From the NCBI RefSeq assembly GCF_001042635.1, contig NZ_AP012331.1, forward strand, positions 992,001-1,056,000: a stretch of DNA of 64,000 nt, in the 5' to 3' direction. Below the pieces are notes generated by a model. That model was not told the DNA's origin, ran no database searches, and saw only the letters and a list, made by a program, of their open reading frames with translations. A program made the position numbers and the translations under genes. Shown here piece after piece: positions 25,134-35,224 of the stretch. How positions within the stretch are numbered: position 1 is the first letter of the stretch; each line of letters begins with the position of its first letter. Origin of the DNA: Bifidobacterium scardovii JCM 12489 = DSM 13734 (GTDB taxonomy: Bacteria > Actinomycetota > Actinomycetes > Actinomycetales > Bifidobacteriaceae).

Positions 25134-25282
25134 GAACGGTTCTCACTAAGAATTGTGTGAGCCATTCGCGCAAAACCGCACAATCGGACATCAAGGGGAT
25201 GCCTGGAATTGCAACGTTCCGAGCATCCCCTTGTTCGTTTGGCCGAGCTGAAGGCTCACACGTTGCTTATTGAGAACCGTTC
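25134..25282. repeat. nested inverted repeats between convergent genes
   Basis: Three nested stems: 25134-25145 with 25271-25282 (12 of 12), 25155-25163 with 25253-25261 (9 of 9), and 25192-25202 with 25223-25233 (11 of 11). Taken together the outer 30-nt arms match at 26 of 30 positions. The element fills almost the whole gap between the alcohol dehydrogenase and quinone reductase genes and may terminate both. Confidence 0.8.
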
Positions 25283-25293
25283 GCTGAACATGA

Positions 25294-25815
25294 CTACTCG
25301 GCGAGCAGCGCCTTGTACTGTGCGGCGGACTGGGCGAGGGCTTCGTCGGTGATGCCGAAGGCGTCGTACGTGGCGAACGGCTTGAGCCAGGTCGCGCCGA
25401 TGTAATAGGCCGTGCCCTCAAGCGGAATGAGCAGCTGCTCGATGGGGTAGCGGCCGGGGGTGCCGGTCTGGTATGCCGATTCCGGCGAACCGGTGGACAC
25501 GGCGACGCCAAATTCCTTGCCTTCAAAGGCGTGGCCTTCGGAGCCGTATGCCCATCCGTGCTCAAGCACCTTGTCTTCCCACTCCTTGAGCAGGGCGGGG
25601 GAGGAGAACCAGAAGATCGGGAACTGGAAAATAATGCGATCTGCTTCCTCGACGGCCTTCTGCTCGGCCTTCACGTCGATCTTGCCATCCGGGTACAGCG
25701 CGTACTCGTCGCGCACGGTCACGTTCGGCAGCTCCTCGGCGGCCTTGGCCAGCGCGGCGTTGACGCGCGACTGTCCCTTCAGATTCGGGTGGAACACGAG
25801 AACCAGCGTCTTCAT
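25294..25815 (-). CDS. NAD(P)H-dependent flavin oxidoreductase (MdaB/KefF-like)
   Basis: A 173-residue flavodoxin-fold enzyme. LVLVFHPNLKGQSRVNAAL is the FMN/FAD phosphate-binding start, ADRIIFQFPIFWFSSPALLKEW is the conserved active-site segment, and GTPGRYPIEQLLIPLEGTA lies near the end. These enzymes perform two-electron reduction of quinones or regulate K+ efflux channels. ATG 25815 follows CAAGGAGATACC. Two TCGAAACGA boxes (inverted, 15 bp apart) sit 37-60 bp upstream, the same motif as in front of the PadR gene at 13240, so PadR control is proposed. Confidence 0.85.
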   Translation of the reverse strand: MKTLVLVFHPNLKGQSRVNAALAKAAEELPNVTVRDEYALYPDGKIDVKAEQKAVEEADRIIFQFPIFWFSSPALLKEWEDKVLEHGWAYGSEGHAFEGKEFGVAVSTGSPESAYQTGTPGRYPIEQLLIPLEGTAYYIGATWLKPFATYDAFGITDEALAQSAAQYKALLAE

Positions 25816-25851
25816 GGTGTATCTCCTTGCTGTCATAAGTCTGTATGAGTA

Positions 25852-25875
25852 TCGTTTCGATATATCTCGAAACGA
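25852..25875. promoter_or_regulatory. TCGTTTCGA/TCGAAACGA operator
   Basis: TCGTTTCGA (25852-25860) and its exact complement TCGAAACGA (25867-25875) start 15 bp apart, the same period as the three boxes at 13186-13224. They lie just upstream of the oxidoreductase start at 25815. Probable PadR-site regulon member. Confidence 0.7.
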
Positions 25876-25975
25876 GATATTAAATGATGCGCGCCGATTT
25901 CGCAAACGACACGCCCGCATAACATCCGATTCGTTCTGGGCGAACACGGATTCGTCATTTGTCGAAAATCCCGAA

Positions 25976-26329
25976 TCAGGCTTCCGGGGCGATGCGGGAT
26001 TGCACGACCTCGCGCAATGCATTGAGGAATGCGTTGACGGCCGGTGTCAGTGGCTGGTTCTTTTTCCAGGCAATGGCGAGTTGCGTGCTCATGGGCGGGT
26101 CGAGCGGGCGGAACGTGAGCCCTGAATCGGGGGAGTCGCTGACCAGTCCGGCTGGTCCGATGGCGCAGCCATAGCCCTCTTGCACAAAGCAGCTGGCGTT
26201 ATGCATGAGGTTCATGGTGCCGACGATGTTCAATGACTTGACGTTGCGGCCGAACCAGCCGGACAGGTCGCGCCGGGCCAGCACGCCCTGCGGCACGATG
26301 ACCGGTACGTCTTTGAGATCCTTGGCCGT
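25976..26329 (-). pseudogene. LysR substrate-binding domain remnant
   Basis: About 118 residues of the C-terminal effector-binding domain of a LysR regulator: LKDVPVIVPQGVLARRDL, LMHNASCFVQEGYGCAIG, and AWKKNQPLTPAVNAFLNAL. The helix-turn-helix and first half (about 180 residues) are missing. It joins head-on with an SDR tail at ~26330. It is unlikely to bind DNA. Confidence 0.75.
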
Positions 26330-26333
26330 CGAT

Positions 26334-26531
26334 GAATTCAACGGGCCGCGCGGCGACTTCTACAAGAACATGTTCGCCAAGTGCCCGGCGGGTCGCCCTG
26401 GTACGGCGGATGAGGTGGCGAACGTGGCCGAACTGCTGATGAGCGATCGTGGTGCATTCATCACCGGGACCGATGTGCTTATCGACGGCGGCGCAACCGC
26501 CAGCTACTTCTACGGCCCGCTCAGGCCGTGA
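26334..26531 (+). pseudogene. short-chain dehydrogenase C-terminal remnant
   Basis: Sixty-five codons of an SDR tail: PAGRPGTADEVANVAELLMSD and the FITGTDVLIDGGATASYF end that is diagnostic of classical SDRs. The Rossmann and catalytic parts are missing. It probably was the target of the LysR gene once encoded on the opposite strand. Confidence 0.8.
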
Positions 26532-27015
26532 GCTGTGGGCGTCGCGGATTCTCGCAGTGGCTTCCAGCGATTAACGGTTTCGCCAAAACTGTTCATTGCC
26601 GTGCGGTAATGGAGGCTTTATTGTTCGCATTGTCTATTAAATCGCTTATCTCGTCACAGCAACAGGGCATTCTGCATAAGGAAAAGGCAACGTGGTGCAC
26701 AATGTCTGGCGCGTGTTCGTGCGGGATGCCAGGCATGTCTGCGCGGTAGCGTCCGACGTGGCATTGCTGGTGGTATCCTGAGTGATTCCGGGACGCGATT
26801 CCTGACTGAACGTGGCGTCGAACTTCACCCATATTCGTTGACGGGCAATGTGCCGATTGCGGTGCCGGGTTGCCAGTATTTGGCAGGTCGGCTTCGCTGA
26901 GAGAGGCGTCAGCGGAGCCGCTATGCCAGGTACTGGCAACCCGGCTTCGCGAACGACACGCCCGCCCGTATTCGGATACGTTTCGGTTGGACGAACATGG
27001 GATACCATTTCTGTC
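26532..27015. other. 484-bp gap: AT-rich start and nested palindrome
   Basis: No gene is supported. The first ~170 bp are AT-rich and contain no recognisable coding. At 26864-26945 there is a palindrome with 22-nt arms (26864-26885 with 26924-26945, 20 of 22) that encloses a second stem (26889-26900 with 26909-26920, 11 of 12). The segment from ~26948 repeats, with divergence, the sequence at ~25901-25960 (both contain AACGACACGCCCGC). Confidence 0.6.
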
Positions 27016-27912
27016 ATGTTGAATCCGCAGTTGGAGACGTTCGTCGCGGTGGCTGAGCTGGGCAGTTTCAACCAGGCGGCGAAGGCTCTGTATGTGACGC
27101 CGTCGGCGGTGATCAAGCAAATCAACGGGTTGGAAACGCACTTGGGATTGCGGCTGTTCGACCGGTCGAAACGCGGCCTGACACTCACCAAGGCAGGTGA
27201 ATCGCTGCTGGCGGACGCGCGGTATATGGTCGGCTATGCGAAGGATTCGCTGGAACGTGCACGTCGTGCATCGCTGGCGGATGCGGGCGAACTGGTGCGC
27301 ATCGGCACCTCGCCGATGACCCCGGCCGGTTTCCTCGTCGACCTGTGGCCGGCTATCCACCGGTTGCAGCCGGAATTGAAATTCGAACTGGTGCCGTTCG
27401 AGAACACGCCACAGAACGCGCGTGAAATCCTCGGCAACTTGGGCCGCAACATCGATGTGGTGGCCGGCGTCTACGATCCGGCGTTCCTTGCAAGCCGCCA
27501 TTGCGAGGCTCTGTCGCTGGACAGCGTGCCGCTACGTTGCGCGGTATCTGTGCATCATCCGCTGGCCGGCAAGCGGCGTCTGCGGTTGGCGGACCTGACC
27601 GGCTATGAGCTGATGATCATCCGTCGCGGTTGGAACCGGTCGGTGGACGCCTTGCGAGACGATCTCGAAGCGCGCCATCACGGCATCACCATTGTGGATT
27701 TCGATTTCTACAGTATCGATGTGTTCAACCAGTGCGAGCAGCGTGACGCGGCGATCCTGACCATCGACTACTGGCACGGAGTGCACCCGCTGTTCAAGGT
27801 GCTGCCAGTCGATTGGGATTACGATATCTCCTTTGGTCTGATGCACGGCCCGCAGCCTTCCGGCGCCACACAGGCCATGCTTGATGCCGTGACCAAGGTC
27901 GCCAAGATCTGA
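27016..27912 (+). CDS. LysR-family regulator
   Basis: A 298-residue full-length LysR protein. The N-terminal winged helix is canonical (LETFVAVAELGSFNQAAKAL, TPSAVIKQINGLETHLGLRLF, KRGLTLTKAG). The effector domain runs from ~90 to the end. It ends only 3 bp from the stop of the convergent ferric-reductase-like gene. The position next to the four-gene redox operon suggests it controls this operon or the SDR it may have replaced. ATG 27016 is chosen because the helix-turn-helix begins there; no clear ribosome site is present. Confidence 0.9.
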   Translation: MLNPQLETFVAVAELGSFNQAAKALYVTPSAVIKQINGLETHLGLRLFDRSKRGLTLTKAGESLLADARYMVGYAKDSLERARRASLADAGELVRIGTSPMTPAGFLVDLWPAIHRLQPELKFELVPFENTPQNAREILGNLGRNIDVVAGVYDPAFLASRHCEALSLDSVPLRCAVSVHHPLAGKRRLRLADLTGYELMIIRRGWNRSVDALRDDLEARHHGITIVDFDFYSIDVFNQCEQRDAAILTIDYWHGVHPLFKVLPVDWDYDISFGLMHGPQPSGATQAMLDAVTKVAKI

Positions 27913-27915
27913 CTC

Positions 27916-29217
27916 TCAGAAAGAGAACGGCTCGTAGCAGATGTCGTTGGCCGGGACGCCCGCTTTGCGCAGTAGTTTGGTGATGGCTCTGGTCATAGCT
28001 GCGGGTCCGGCGATGAGGTACAAAGCATCCGTTGTTATTGCGTGCCGGAGTTCTTCGGCCGTGAACTGACCGGCCTTGAGCATCGACGTATTGCCGGTAG
28101 CCTGCTGCCATGTGCTGAGCTCATTCTGGTAGAGAAGGCCGGATTGCGTGCGTGCGGAATACAGCATGGTGATACGGCGGCGATTCCGTGCGCCGTAGTG
28201 GAATATGACGGGCAGCAGTGGCGTGACGCCGATGCCGCCGGCGTAAATGATGATGGGGCGTGATGCCTCATGCTCGTCAAGGAAACGACGGTATCGACCG
28301 AACGGCGGCAGCAAGTCGACTGTCGTCCCGGGGCTGGCGGCGGATGGCAGGCGTCGGGTGAAATCGCCATCCGCGCGGATTGCGAAACGTATCACGCCGG
28401 TGCCGTCCGGCGCATTGACCATCGAGAACGGATGGTATTCACGCATGCCGCGAATAGAGGGGAAACGAATGAATGCAAAATCGCCCTCCTCCCATGAAGT
28501 CGAGGTTCGGGGGGCGGATATGCGGATCGACAATTCGACCACATTCGGCGCTATGGTACGGCATTGCGTAACCTTGCCATGCCACGCGCAGAACTGCTCG
28601 CGCGTCATGCGGTACGCATAGCAGCCCAGTACGGCTATGGTTGCGCAGTCGACCAACACGGTGAATGGCAGGACGCGTGCGATATACCGGATGAGATGGA
28701 AATGCGCCCACACGCATATCACCGCAACCAGTAGAATACGATGCAGCCATACCGTGAACTCATGGCGGAACGTATGCTCCAGTTTGCGGCGGAGCCAACC
28801 GATTGGTGGCACTCTGTCCGCCACTGGCCTGGCCATGAACATCAGTGCCAGAATCGCGAGAACAACCATTAGCCAGAATGCGATATCGCCCAGCGTTTTC
28901 GGCAACCCGTACGCGGGCAGATCGACGCGGTGCAAGGCGGCCAGCAACAACGCCATCATACCGAGCGTCCCGTGCATGACGTACATATGTGGCAGTCCGA
29001 TGAGTCTATCGAGCCAGTGTGGCCGGCAGCTCAGGTACACGGACTCCAACATCCACACATACGCGATGATGCCCAACGTGATTGGCGTCATCATCATCTC
29101 CCGATACACTGGCGCGATGAACACAGCCAGTACCGCCACGAACGGCATAGGCACTGTGAACAGTGCGATCAGCCAGGCAACGGCCATCCGGTGAGATACG
29201 CAATGTGCGTGGTGCAT
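27916..29217 (-). CDS. ferric-reductase-like membrane oxidoreductase
   Basis: A 433-residue protein. Residues ~10-205 contain six membrane helices with paired His that can bind heme (MYVMHGTLGMMALLLAALHR and WLHR...WAHFHL). Residues ~210-430 form a ferredoxin-reductase domain with the FAD motif REYHPFSMV, the NAD-binding GGIGVTPLLP and the terminal YLIAGPAAM. Such proteins move electrons from NAD(P)H across the membrane to iron, flavins or other acceptors. It is the last gene of an operon with a lipoprotein flavodoxin and two aldo/keto reductases (gaps 50, 28 and 36 bp). Confidence 0.85.
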   Translation of the reverse strand: MHHAHCVSHRMAVAWLIALFTVPMPFVAVLAVFIAPVYREMMMTPITLGIIAYVWMLESVYLSCRPHWLDRLIGLPHMYVMHGTLGMMALLLAALHRVDLPAYGLPKTLGDIAFWLMVVLAILALMFMARPVADRVPPIGWLRRKLEHTFRHEFTVWLHRILLVAVICVWAHFHLIRYIARVLPFTVLVDCATIAVLGCYAYRMTREQFCAWHGKVTQCRTIAPNVVELSIRISAPRTSTSWEEGDFAFIRFPSIRGMREYHPFSMVNAPDGTGVIRFAIRADGDFTRRLPSAASPGTTVDLLPPFGRYRRFLDEHEASRPIIIYAGGIGVTPLLPVIFHYGARNRRRITMLYSARTQSGLLYQNELSTWQQATGNTSMLKAGQFTAEELRHAITTDALYLIAGPAAMTRAITKLLRKAGVPANDICYEPFSF

Positions 29218-29253
29218 TGAACTTCCTGGTTCGAGTTAATCGGCAAATACTGT

Positions 29254-31863
<2,610 letters not shown>

Positions 31864-32203
31864 GATAATGTCCTTACTGTGGTGCATTAAATATGTTTGG
31901 TGTCCGGTATTCTGTTGGTACCGTTTGTGATTACCACGATAAGGAAAAACCATTCTGTGAAAACGTGTTTTATAGGGTCAATCAGCATTTAACTGTTTCC
32001 AAAATGGAATAAGCGTTGGTTGGAGCATTCGCTGGTTGCCACGGCCGTGGCTGACCGCTGCCGGCACGAGCGCCGCCGTGCTTCTCGGCGACCTGTTCCG
32101 TCTGCGAGCGCAGGCGGCAAGTCTGTTCCTGCTCATGCTGTGCCTGTGGCGGTCGTCGTTCGCATGTTCGATGCTGATCTATACCGTGGCGGCTGTATTC
32201 AGC
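31864..32203. other. gap with a possible membrane-protein remnant
   Basis: The first part is the AT-rich promoter region of the redox operon. From ~32035 a plus-strand frame to the stop at 32213 reads as hydrophobic (LFLLMLCLWRSSF, MLIYTVAAVFSVFV) and could be the tail of a lost membrane protein. This is weak evidence. Confidence 0.3.
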
Positions 32204-32331
32204 GTTTTCGTGTAGGATCGGCAGTTTTTATACTTCTGTTTTCGTGAATGATCAGCTACTTCTATACTTCTGTTTTCGTGTAAAATGGCATATATCTATA
32301 CTGTTGTTTTCGTGTAATGAGGTGATTGCTC
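32204..32331 (+). repeat. 34-bp iterons before the first DUF4143 ATPase
   Basis: GTTTTCGTG occurs at 32204, 32238, 32272 and 32306, exactly 34 bp apart. Units 1 and 2 match at 27 of 34 positions. Three of them carry TATACT (32229, 32263, 32297), a good -10 hexamer, at the same phase. The array ends 18 bp before the start codon at 32332. Length 34 is not a multiple of three and stops occur in all units, so it is not coding. Confidence 0.85.
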
Positions 32332-33693
32332 ATGTTGAAGCGCAAAGTGCTGGATAAGCTGATCGCATGGCAACAAAAAGCGGGCGGGCGTGAGGCGCTT
32401 CTCATTGAAGGTGCTCGCCGTGTGGGCAAAAGCACCATTGCCAAAGAATTCGGCCGCACTCAGTACAAGTCGTATATTCTCGTCGATTTCGCGCGTTTGC
32501 CGCGTGACGTTCGCGACATCTTCGAAAACCAGCGTGACGACTTTGACACATTTTTCATGCTGCTGTCTGCGTATTACCGTACGCGACTGTATAAGCGGGA
32601 ATCGCTGATTATTTTCGATGAGGTTCAGCGGTATCCGGCGGCGAGGGAACTCATCAAATATCTGGTTGCGGATGGCCGGTATGACTATGTGGAAACTGGT
32701 TCGCTGATCTCCATCAAGCGGAACGTGGCGAATATCGTCATCCCCTCCGAGGAGCGGAAAATGGATATGGGGCCGCTCGATTTTGAGGAGTTCTGCTGGG
32801 CCATGGGGGAGGAGCTGCTTGTTGAAACGATTCGCAAATCGTTCGAGAGTTTGATCCCATTGCCTGATGCGCTGCATAAGCGGGCAATGAGACTATGGCG
32901 TGAATACTTGTTGGTGGGCGGCATGCCGCAGGCTGTTGCCGATTATGTCGAGTATCGCGATTTTGGCGAGGTGGATTCAATCAAGCGCGGTATTCTGCAA
33001 CTGTACAGCGATGATACCGGCAAGTTCGCCAATGGCGATGCCGGCCGCGTGAGGGGCATTTTCGCTCAGATTCCAGGGCAGCTGTCCAAGCATGAGAAAC
33101 GATTCACTCTGGCATCGGTCAACAAGGATGCTCGATCCCGCGAATACGATTCGGCATTCTTCTGGTTGGAAGACGCCCGCTTGGTGAACCTGTGCCGTAA
33201 TTCGACTGACCCTTTGGTAGAGCTGGGATTGTACGAAGATAACGATTCGTTCAAATGCTATATGGCAGATACCGGCTTACTGGTGTCGCAGGCGTTTGCC
33301 GACCGAGAGACAACGCCGGATGATGTGTATCGGGATATTCTGTTCGATAAACTCTCGCTCAACGAAGGAATGTTGGTGGAGAATGCGGTCGCTCAGCAGT
33401 TCCGAGCGAATGGGCGCAAGCTGTATTTCTTCTCGCGCTCGGATAGGGCGGATGCCTCGAAGACCATGGAGATAGACTTCCTCATCGTTCGGGAATACGA
33501 TAATGCCGCGATGAAACCTCGTATCAGTCCAATTGAAGTGAAATCCACGAAACGATACGGCGTATCTTCGCTCGACAAATTCCGTAAAACATATGCCCAG
33601 CGATTGGGCAAGGAATACGTTCTGCATCCCCGCCAACTTGAAGTGGATGGAGAACGTATCAAGCTGCCGCTGTATATGGCCCACTGCCTGTGA
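32332..33693 (+). CDS. AAA ATPase with DUF4143 (COG1373)
   Basis: A 453-residue protein. Walker A GARRVGKSTIA is near residue 30, Walker B LIIFDEVQRYP near 97, then the helical middle with LLVGGMPQAVADYVEY and DTGKFANGDAGRV. The C-terminal DUF4143 part holds ...EIDFLIVREYD and IEVKSTKR, resembling the PD-(D/E)xK nuclease arrangement. Function of the family is unproven; roles in DNA binding or as defence-type ATPases have been proposed. Composition is poorer in GC than the neighbours. The ATG at 32332 has GAGGTGA upstream. A paralogue lies at 35225, and both are preceded by iterons. Confidence 0.85.
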   Translation: MLKRKVLDKLIAWQQKAGGREALLIEGARRVGKSTIAKEFGRTQYKSYILVDFARLPRDVRDIFENQRDDFDTFFMLLSAYYRTRLYKRESLIIFDEVQRYPAARELIKYLVADGRYDYVETGSLISIKRNVANIVIPSEERKMDMGPLDFEEFCWAMGEELLVETIRKSFESLIPLPDALHKRAMRLWREYLLVGGMPQAVADYVEYRDFGEVDSIKRGILQLYSDDTGKFANGDAGRVRGIFAQIPGQLSKHEKRFTLASVNKDARSREYDSAFFWLEDARLVNLCRNSTDPLVELGLYEDNDSFKCYMADTGLLVSQAFADRETTPDDVYRDILFDKLSLNEGMLVENAVAQQFRANGRKLYFFSRSDRADASKTMEIDFLIVREYDNAAMKPRISPIEVKSTKRYGVSSLDKFRKTYAQRLGKEYVLHPRQLEVDGERIKLPLYMAHCL

Positions 33694-33730
33694 TGCGGGG
33701 AACTTGATCGTGCCGGGCGCGCACCCATTG

Positions 33731-33786
33731 AAACTGTGTCATACTTTTGATACACTTTAAACTGTATTAGAAATATGACACAGTTT
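33731..33786. promoter_or_regulatory. 13-bp inverted repeat operator
   Basis: AAACTGTGTCATA (33731-33743) and its perfect complement TATGACACAGTTT (33774-33786) enclose an AT-rich core with a second weak dyad (ATACACTTTAAACTGTAT). It stands before the membrane protein/GntR pair and is the likely autoregulatory site, as for YtrA-type GntR regulators. Confidence 0.7.
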
Positions 33787-33833
33787 GCTGCCGAACATCA
33801 GGAAGCCGTGCCGTGACCGTATGTGACGGGAGT

Positions 33834-34841
33834 ATGGGGATGCTGTTTTCTCAATCGTGGATAGTGATGGCCATGGCGATATGGCTGCTGATGATTGTGC
33901 TGACCGTCGCGGTGCTGACGCTGGTGGTGCGGGCGCTCCGGCATATGAACCGGGAGCCGTCGTTGACCGCGATCACACCGGCGCAGGGCGAGTTCTTGAA
34001 TGCGGGGCCGGTGCGCGCGGCCCGCAGGCGCATGCTGGCGGCCGTTGCCGCCGGCGTCGTGGTGCTGGTCGTGGGTCTGGCGGTCAATGATGCGATATCC
34101 CCGCTCTATCGGATAGCGTCCGTAACGCCCGGGCTTGCGGCGTCGGCGGTGATGCTGGTGCTGGCCTTGCCGTTCCCCGAATCGTCCGTGGGGATCGGCG
34201 GCGGGGGAGTGCGCGTGGCGTCGCTGCGGTCGCGCGAACCGTGGGCGTACGCGCGCCGGTATGTGCTGATCCAGCCGGTTCTTGCCGCCGTGCTGCTCAT
34301 CGCGTATCTGTGCTTCACCATGGCCACGGCCAGTCCGGACGATTCTGGCCTGATGCGCAGCATCTCGCTGACGTATGGGCGTGACGGTGAGCTGACCGGC
34401 AGCGCGGGTCCGTATCCGGGCTCGTATTACTCGGTGCCGCTGATCGCCGTTACCGTGCTGCTGCTGGCGCTCACATGCTGCGCGCTATGGCGGATCGCGC
34501 ACACGCCCAGTGTGCCGGATGAACGGTATGCGCATGCCGATCGGCTGTGGCGCGTGGCGTTGACGCGCTTTACGGTGTTCCTGTCCGTCGGCTCCATGCT
34601 GGCCTATGCCGTGGCGGTGCTGCTGGTCGCCGGCTCTGCGGTGGTGCGGGTCGGCACCAATGGCGGTACGTGGCCGGCTTCGTATGCGGATGACGTGTAC
34701 CCGACCTTGGGCTGGGCGCAGATCGTGGTCGGCGATGTGCTGGCCATCGCCGCGTTGGCGTTTCTGGTCATGGCGGTCATGTCGGCGGTTCGCCTGTGGA
34801 TGGCGCCGAAGCGGCTCGAAACGTTCGGGGGTCGGTCGTGA
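33834..34841 (+). CDS. multi-pass membrane protein paired with GntR
   Basis: A 335-residue protein with seven to eight hydrophobic helices in two groups. I recognise no transporter or enzyme motif; a long extracytoplasmic loop lies around residue 185 (RDGELTGSAGPYPGSYY). In actinobacteria and firmicutes, genes of this type sit with YtrA-like GntR regulators and often with ABC transporters, so envelope-stress or antibiotic sensing is possible. The stop overlaps the GntR start (GTGA). ATG 33834 or 33840 may be the start. Confidence 0.7.
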   Translation: MGMLFSQSWIVMAMAIWLLMIVLTVAVLTLVVRALRHMNREPSLTAITPAQGEFLNAGPVRAARRRMLAAVAAGVVVLVVGLAVNDAISPLYRIASVTPGLAASAVMLVLALPFPESSVGIGGGGVRVASLRSREPWAYARRYVLIQPVLAAVLLIAYLCFTMATASPDDSGLMRSISLTYGRDGELTGSAGPYPGSYYSVPLIAVTVLLLALTCCALWRIAHTPSVPDERYAHADRLWRVALTRFTVFLSVGSMLAYAVAVLLVAGSAVVRVGTNGGTWPASYADDVYPTLGWAQIVVGDVLAIAALAFLVMAVMSAVRLWMAPKRLETFGGRS

Positions 34842-35203
34842 ACGGTGGCGACGAGCTGCGGCTGGTGATTCGCGAATCGTCGCCGACGCCGGTGTATGAG
34901 CAGATCCGCGCTCAGATCGAAGGCATGGTTCGGGTCGGCGCGTTGCATGATGGCGACCGTCTGCCGTCGGTCCGCCAGCTTGCCGGCGATCTGCGCATCG
35001 CGCCGGGGACCGTGGCCAAGGCATACGCCGAACTCGCCGACTGCGGCATCATCGACACCGGTGCCGGCCGCGCGGCGCGTGTGAAACGGATCAAGCCGAT
35101 TCCCGAACCGTTGATGCGCGCGGCCAAAACCTATGCCGACGAGGCCCGCCGGCTTGGCGCGAGCCTCGATGACGCCTTCAACGTCCTGCGTGCGCAGTGG
35201 TAA
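34838..35203 (+). CDS. GntR regulator, YtrA subfamily
   Basis: A 121-residue short GntR protein. The winged helix is complete (TPVYEQIRAQIEGMVRVGAL, DRLPSVRQLAGDLRIAPGTVAKAYAEL), followed by a ~45-residue helical tail, the minimal YtrA layout. It starts at GTG 34838 overlapping the previous stop, so the pair is co-translated. It probably represses the operon through the 33731-33786 palindrome. Confidence 0.85.
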   Translation: MNGGDELRLVIRESSPTPVYEQIRAQIEGMVRVGALHDGDRLPSVRQLAGDLRIAPGTVAKAYAELADCGIIDTGAGRAARVKRIKPIPEPLMRAAKTYADEARRLGASLDDAFNVLRAQW

Positions 35204-35224
35204 AAGCACGCGCCGATGCGAAGT

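Noticed and set aside
32204..32331. CRISPR-like array
   Set aside because: Spacing is regular, but the conserved part is only a 9-bp core plus a graded match over the whole unit, there are no unique spacers between identical repeats, and no cas genes are near. It fits promoter iterons.
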